NCBI RefSeq assembly: GCF_017854565.1
Contig: NZ_JAFMHJ010000002.1
Span: 62,001-126,000 of the forward strand
From: Yoonia sp.
GTDB lineage: Bacteria; Pseudomonadota; Alphaproteobacteria; Rhodobacterales; Rhodobacteraceae
DNA length: 64,000 nucleotides
Direction: 5' to 3'
The notes beneath the pieces are model-generated. The model was not told where the DNA came from and did not search any database. It saw only the letters and a list, made by a program, of their open reading frames with translations. The translations under genes and the position numbers were made by a program. This document shows, in pieces, positions 62,385-64,000 of the stretch. Positions within the stretch are counted from its first letter, which is position 1; each line of letters begins with the position of its first letter.

Positions 62385-62820
62385 CCGCCAGCGGGTTATC
62401 ATCCACGCCGGGTTCCAAAAGACTGGCACGACCACGTGCAACGGGCGCTGTCCCTTAACAGGCCGACCTTGTGCGATTATCGCATCATCCTCAAGACCGA
62501 CATGCCCCGGATGTGTCAGGCCGCGCTGACCTAGGCCCATGCCAGCAGCGCCGCCAATCTGACCGCCTTTGGTGATGTCGCCCGCCAACTGCCCGACATT
62601 CCCGTGACACACTGCGCGCTTGCGACCGCGATTGCTGGACCTGATGGAACTAGTGCAAACCGTTCGGGCCGCAATGCGGCCTGTGGCGCCTGGGAAACGT
62701 TCGCTGCCCTATGATATCCTTGACGCATTGCACGAATTGAACCAAAGCGCGTTGGACACCGGCGCGATTGTTACCCGCAAGCGCGCCTTGATCGCTGACT
62801 ATCGCAGGACCCGCCCATGA
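62371..62820 (+). pseudogene. Sulfotransferase-like pseudogene between rimM and trmD
   Basis: From an ATG at 62371 the frame reads [20 protein letters not shown], the P-loop start of a PAPS-type sulfotransferase, then shifts frame. The next frame has DYRIILKTDMPRMCQAALT, then an in-frame TAG (62532-62534), then LTAFGDVARQLPDIPVT. A third frame carries the C-terminal LLDLMELVQTVRAAM...DALHELNQSALDTG to a TGA that overlaps the ATG of trmD. Frameshifts and internal loss leave 450 bp, about half a normal gene. The ancestral gene was evidently part of the operon, with overlapping ends on both sides. Confidence 0.75.
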
Positions 62821-63608
62821 CCATCGCCCCCAAATCCCACGGCCGCATCAGCGCCCGCCCAACATTGAAACCACGCGAACTGATCACGGATACGCCGGAT
62901 CTGGCGGGGGCATGGACCGCGCAGATCATCACGCTGTTCCCGCAGGCGTTTCCGGGCGTGTTGGGCGAAAGCCTGACGGGCAAGGCCCTGCAAGACGGGC
63001 GCTGGCAATTACAGACCTATGACCTGCGCGACTATGGCATCGGCAAACATCGCAACGTCGATGATACCCCCGCCGGTGGCGGCGCGGGCATGGTGTTGCG
63101 CGCCGATGTGCTTGAGGCGGCGATTGTGGACGCGCGCCGGGCTGCACGCGGGGTCATGCCGCTGATCTACCTGTCGCCGCGCGGACCCCGGTTTGATCAA
63201 AAGATGGCGCAGACATGGGCGGGCACCGATGGGGTGACGTTGCTGTGTGGCCGTTTCGAAGGAGTCGATGAACGGGTGCTGGACCATTTCGGCATTCAAG
63301 AGGTGTCGCTGGGGGATTTCGTGCTGACCGGCGGTGAAATTGCCGCGCAAGCCATGATCGACGCCACCGTGCGGCTGTTGCCCGGCGTGTTGGGCAACGC
63401 AGATAGTGCGGTTGAGGAATCATTTTCGGCCGGGCTGCTGGAGCATCCGCAGTACACCAAACCCGCTGAATGGCAGGGCCATACCATTCCTGACGTGCTG
63501 CTGTCGGGCAACCATGCCAAGATCGCCGAATGGCGTAAAGCCGAAGGCGAACGGATCACAAAAGAGCGGCGGCCCGATCTGTGGGCCGACTATAAACAAC
63601 CCGGATAG
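62817..63608 (+). CDS. trmD: tRNA (guanine-N1)-methyltransferase TrmD
   Basis: Methylates G37 of tRNAs, preventing +1 frameshifting (263 aa). The trefoil-knot SPOUT domain includes LSPRGPRFDQKMA, LLCGRFEGVDERV and SLGDFVLTGGE; the C-terminal tRNA-binding part has GHTIPDVLLSGNH. The first ~30 residues extend beyond the E. coli start, as is usual in Rhodobacterales. The ATG overlaps the pseudogene stop (ATGA). No Shine-Dalgarno site is obvious, so translation may still rely on ribosomes from the broken frame. Confidence 0.96.
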   Translation: MTIAPKSHGRISARPTLKPRELITDTPDLAGAWTAQIITLFPQAFPGVLGESLTGKALQDGRWQLQTYDLRDYGIGKHRNVDDTPAGGGAGMVLRADVLEAAIVDARRAARGVMPLIYLSPRGPRFDQKMAQTWAGTDGVTLLCGRFEGVDERVLDHFGIQEVSLGDFVLTGGEIAAQAMIDATVRLLPGVLGNADSAVEESFSAGLLEHPQYTKPAEWQGHTIPDVLLSGNHAKIAEWRKAEGERITKERRPDLWADYKQPG

Positions 63609-63886
63609 CGGCGGCCTTGCAAGCCCCTTGATCGCCTGCCGCCTTGCGCCTATACGGTGCGAACCCGAGGGGTCGGCTCGCTGATTCCAGGGTATTGGTT
63701 TATGGAACCACTGGAGCCTGAGCGTACCTTCGTTGGTGCAACACTCACCAGACAGGCCGGACAGCCACAAGAAACGAATGATGACGCATCTCTGGCGGGC
63801 GGCATGACCGGACCCGATAACGATACAGAGCTCTACGGCACGAAACAAACATTGCGGAAAACCGTAAGCAATTAAAGGAGCATCAG
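63609..63886. other. 278-bp trmD-rplS gap, no supported gene
   Basis: The gap is unusually long for this operon. A 72-codon frame (63657-63875) ends just before the rplS ribosome binding site but shows no recognisable features. A promoter for rplS may lie here. AAAGGAG at 63874-63880 is the rplS ribosome binding site. Confidence 0.45.
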
Positions 63887-64000
63887 ATGAATCTGATTGC
63901 ACAGATCGAAGCGGAGCAAGTTGCTGCGCTGGGGAAGACGATCCCCGATTTCAGAGCGGGTGACACCATCCGCGTCGGTTACAAAGTGACCGAAGGCACA
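63887..64000 (+). CDS. rplS: 50S ribosomal protein L19, N-terminal part (cut by window edge)
   Basis: The frame starts [20 protein letters not shown] and continues [18 protein letters not shown], the conserved N-terminus of L19. The protein lies at the 30S-50S interface. Only 38 codons are inside the window. AAAGGAG 6 nt upstream fixes the start. It is the fourth canonical gene of the rpsP-rimM-trmD-rplS operon. Confidence 0.95.
   Translation, partial: MNLIAQIEAEQVAALGKTIPDFRAGDTIRVGYKVTEGT

Noticed and set aside
63657-63875. Seventy-two-codon frame between trmD and rplS
   Set aside because: No ribosome binding site and no recognisable features, although it ends neatly before rplS.
1-64000. 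tRNA, rRNA, CRISPR or phage genes
   Set aside because: No cloverleaf-type sequence, regular spacer array, integrase or phage structural gene was seen on reading both strands.

Overview
The window looks like chromosomal DNA of an alphaproteobacterium of the order Rhodobacterales, probably the roseobacter group. Four things suggest this: the high-GC coding style; a separate F0 operon atpI-atpB-atpE-b'-b, with paired b and b' subunits as in phototroph-derived lineages; a TrcR (DUF1013) cell-cycle regulator gene; and the order ffh ... rpsP-rimM-trmD-rplS. I see no tRNA, rRNA, CRISPR array, prophage or intact insertion sequence.

Layout. Positions 1-9 kb hold rsmC (cut by the window edge) and clpS, a secreted D-Ala-D-Ala carboxypeptidase with a SPOR tail, a complete yejABEF-type peptide importer and a membrane-anchored cytochrome c. 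Positions 9-16 kb hold pheA, a decayed LysR gene, an SRPBCC protein, nudC, a CpdB-like nucleotidase, the SRP RNA gene (ffs), rsgA and a small phosphatase. Positions 16-20 kb hold the conserved dnaX-ybaB-recR block and trcR. Positions 20-26 kb are mixed metabolism (RNase T2, alpha/beta hydrolase, gabD, hydroxypyruvate isomerase family, DUF1285). Positions 25.9-32.7 kb are a four-gene MoxR-DUF58-DUF4159-membrane protein operon of unknown role. Positions 34-38 kb hold glcDEF (glycolate oxidase), then a secreted trypsin-like protein, Hsp20 and polA. Positions 42-48 kb hold an orphan ABC ATPase, a HIT protein and a small surface-carbohydrate group (GT14-type glycosyltransferase, sulfotransferase, unknown protein). 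Positions 47.7-52.7 kb hold adenosine kinase, nth, an Ada-like repair protein, an OmpA lipoprotein, a FadR-type GntR regulator and a CPBP protease. Positions 52.8-55.4 kb are the F0 operon. The window ends with an ArsR regulator, a LysR/EamA pair, ffh, two GNAT genes, chorismate mutase, rpsP, a tiny membrane protein, rimM, a broken sulfotransferase gene, trmD and the start of rplS.

The most interesting signals lie between genes. First, glcD and the GntR regulator gene 17 kb away share a GGT-N11-ACC operator placed in exactly the same register over the -10 box, so the regulator probably controls both itself and glycolate oxidation. Second, a family of five short palindromes sits at gene 3' ends, and in three cases the palindrome supplies the stop codon of the adjacent gene. 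Third, a second dispersed family has six copies with a core near GGATATTTA..CTCGGAAGA. Two pseudogenes, a LysR gene and a sulfotransferase gene inside the rimM-trmD operon, show recent gene decay.
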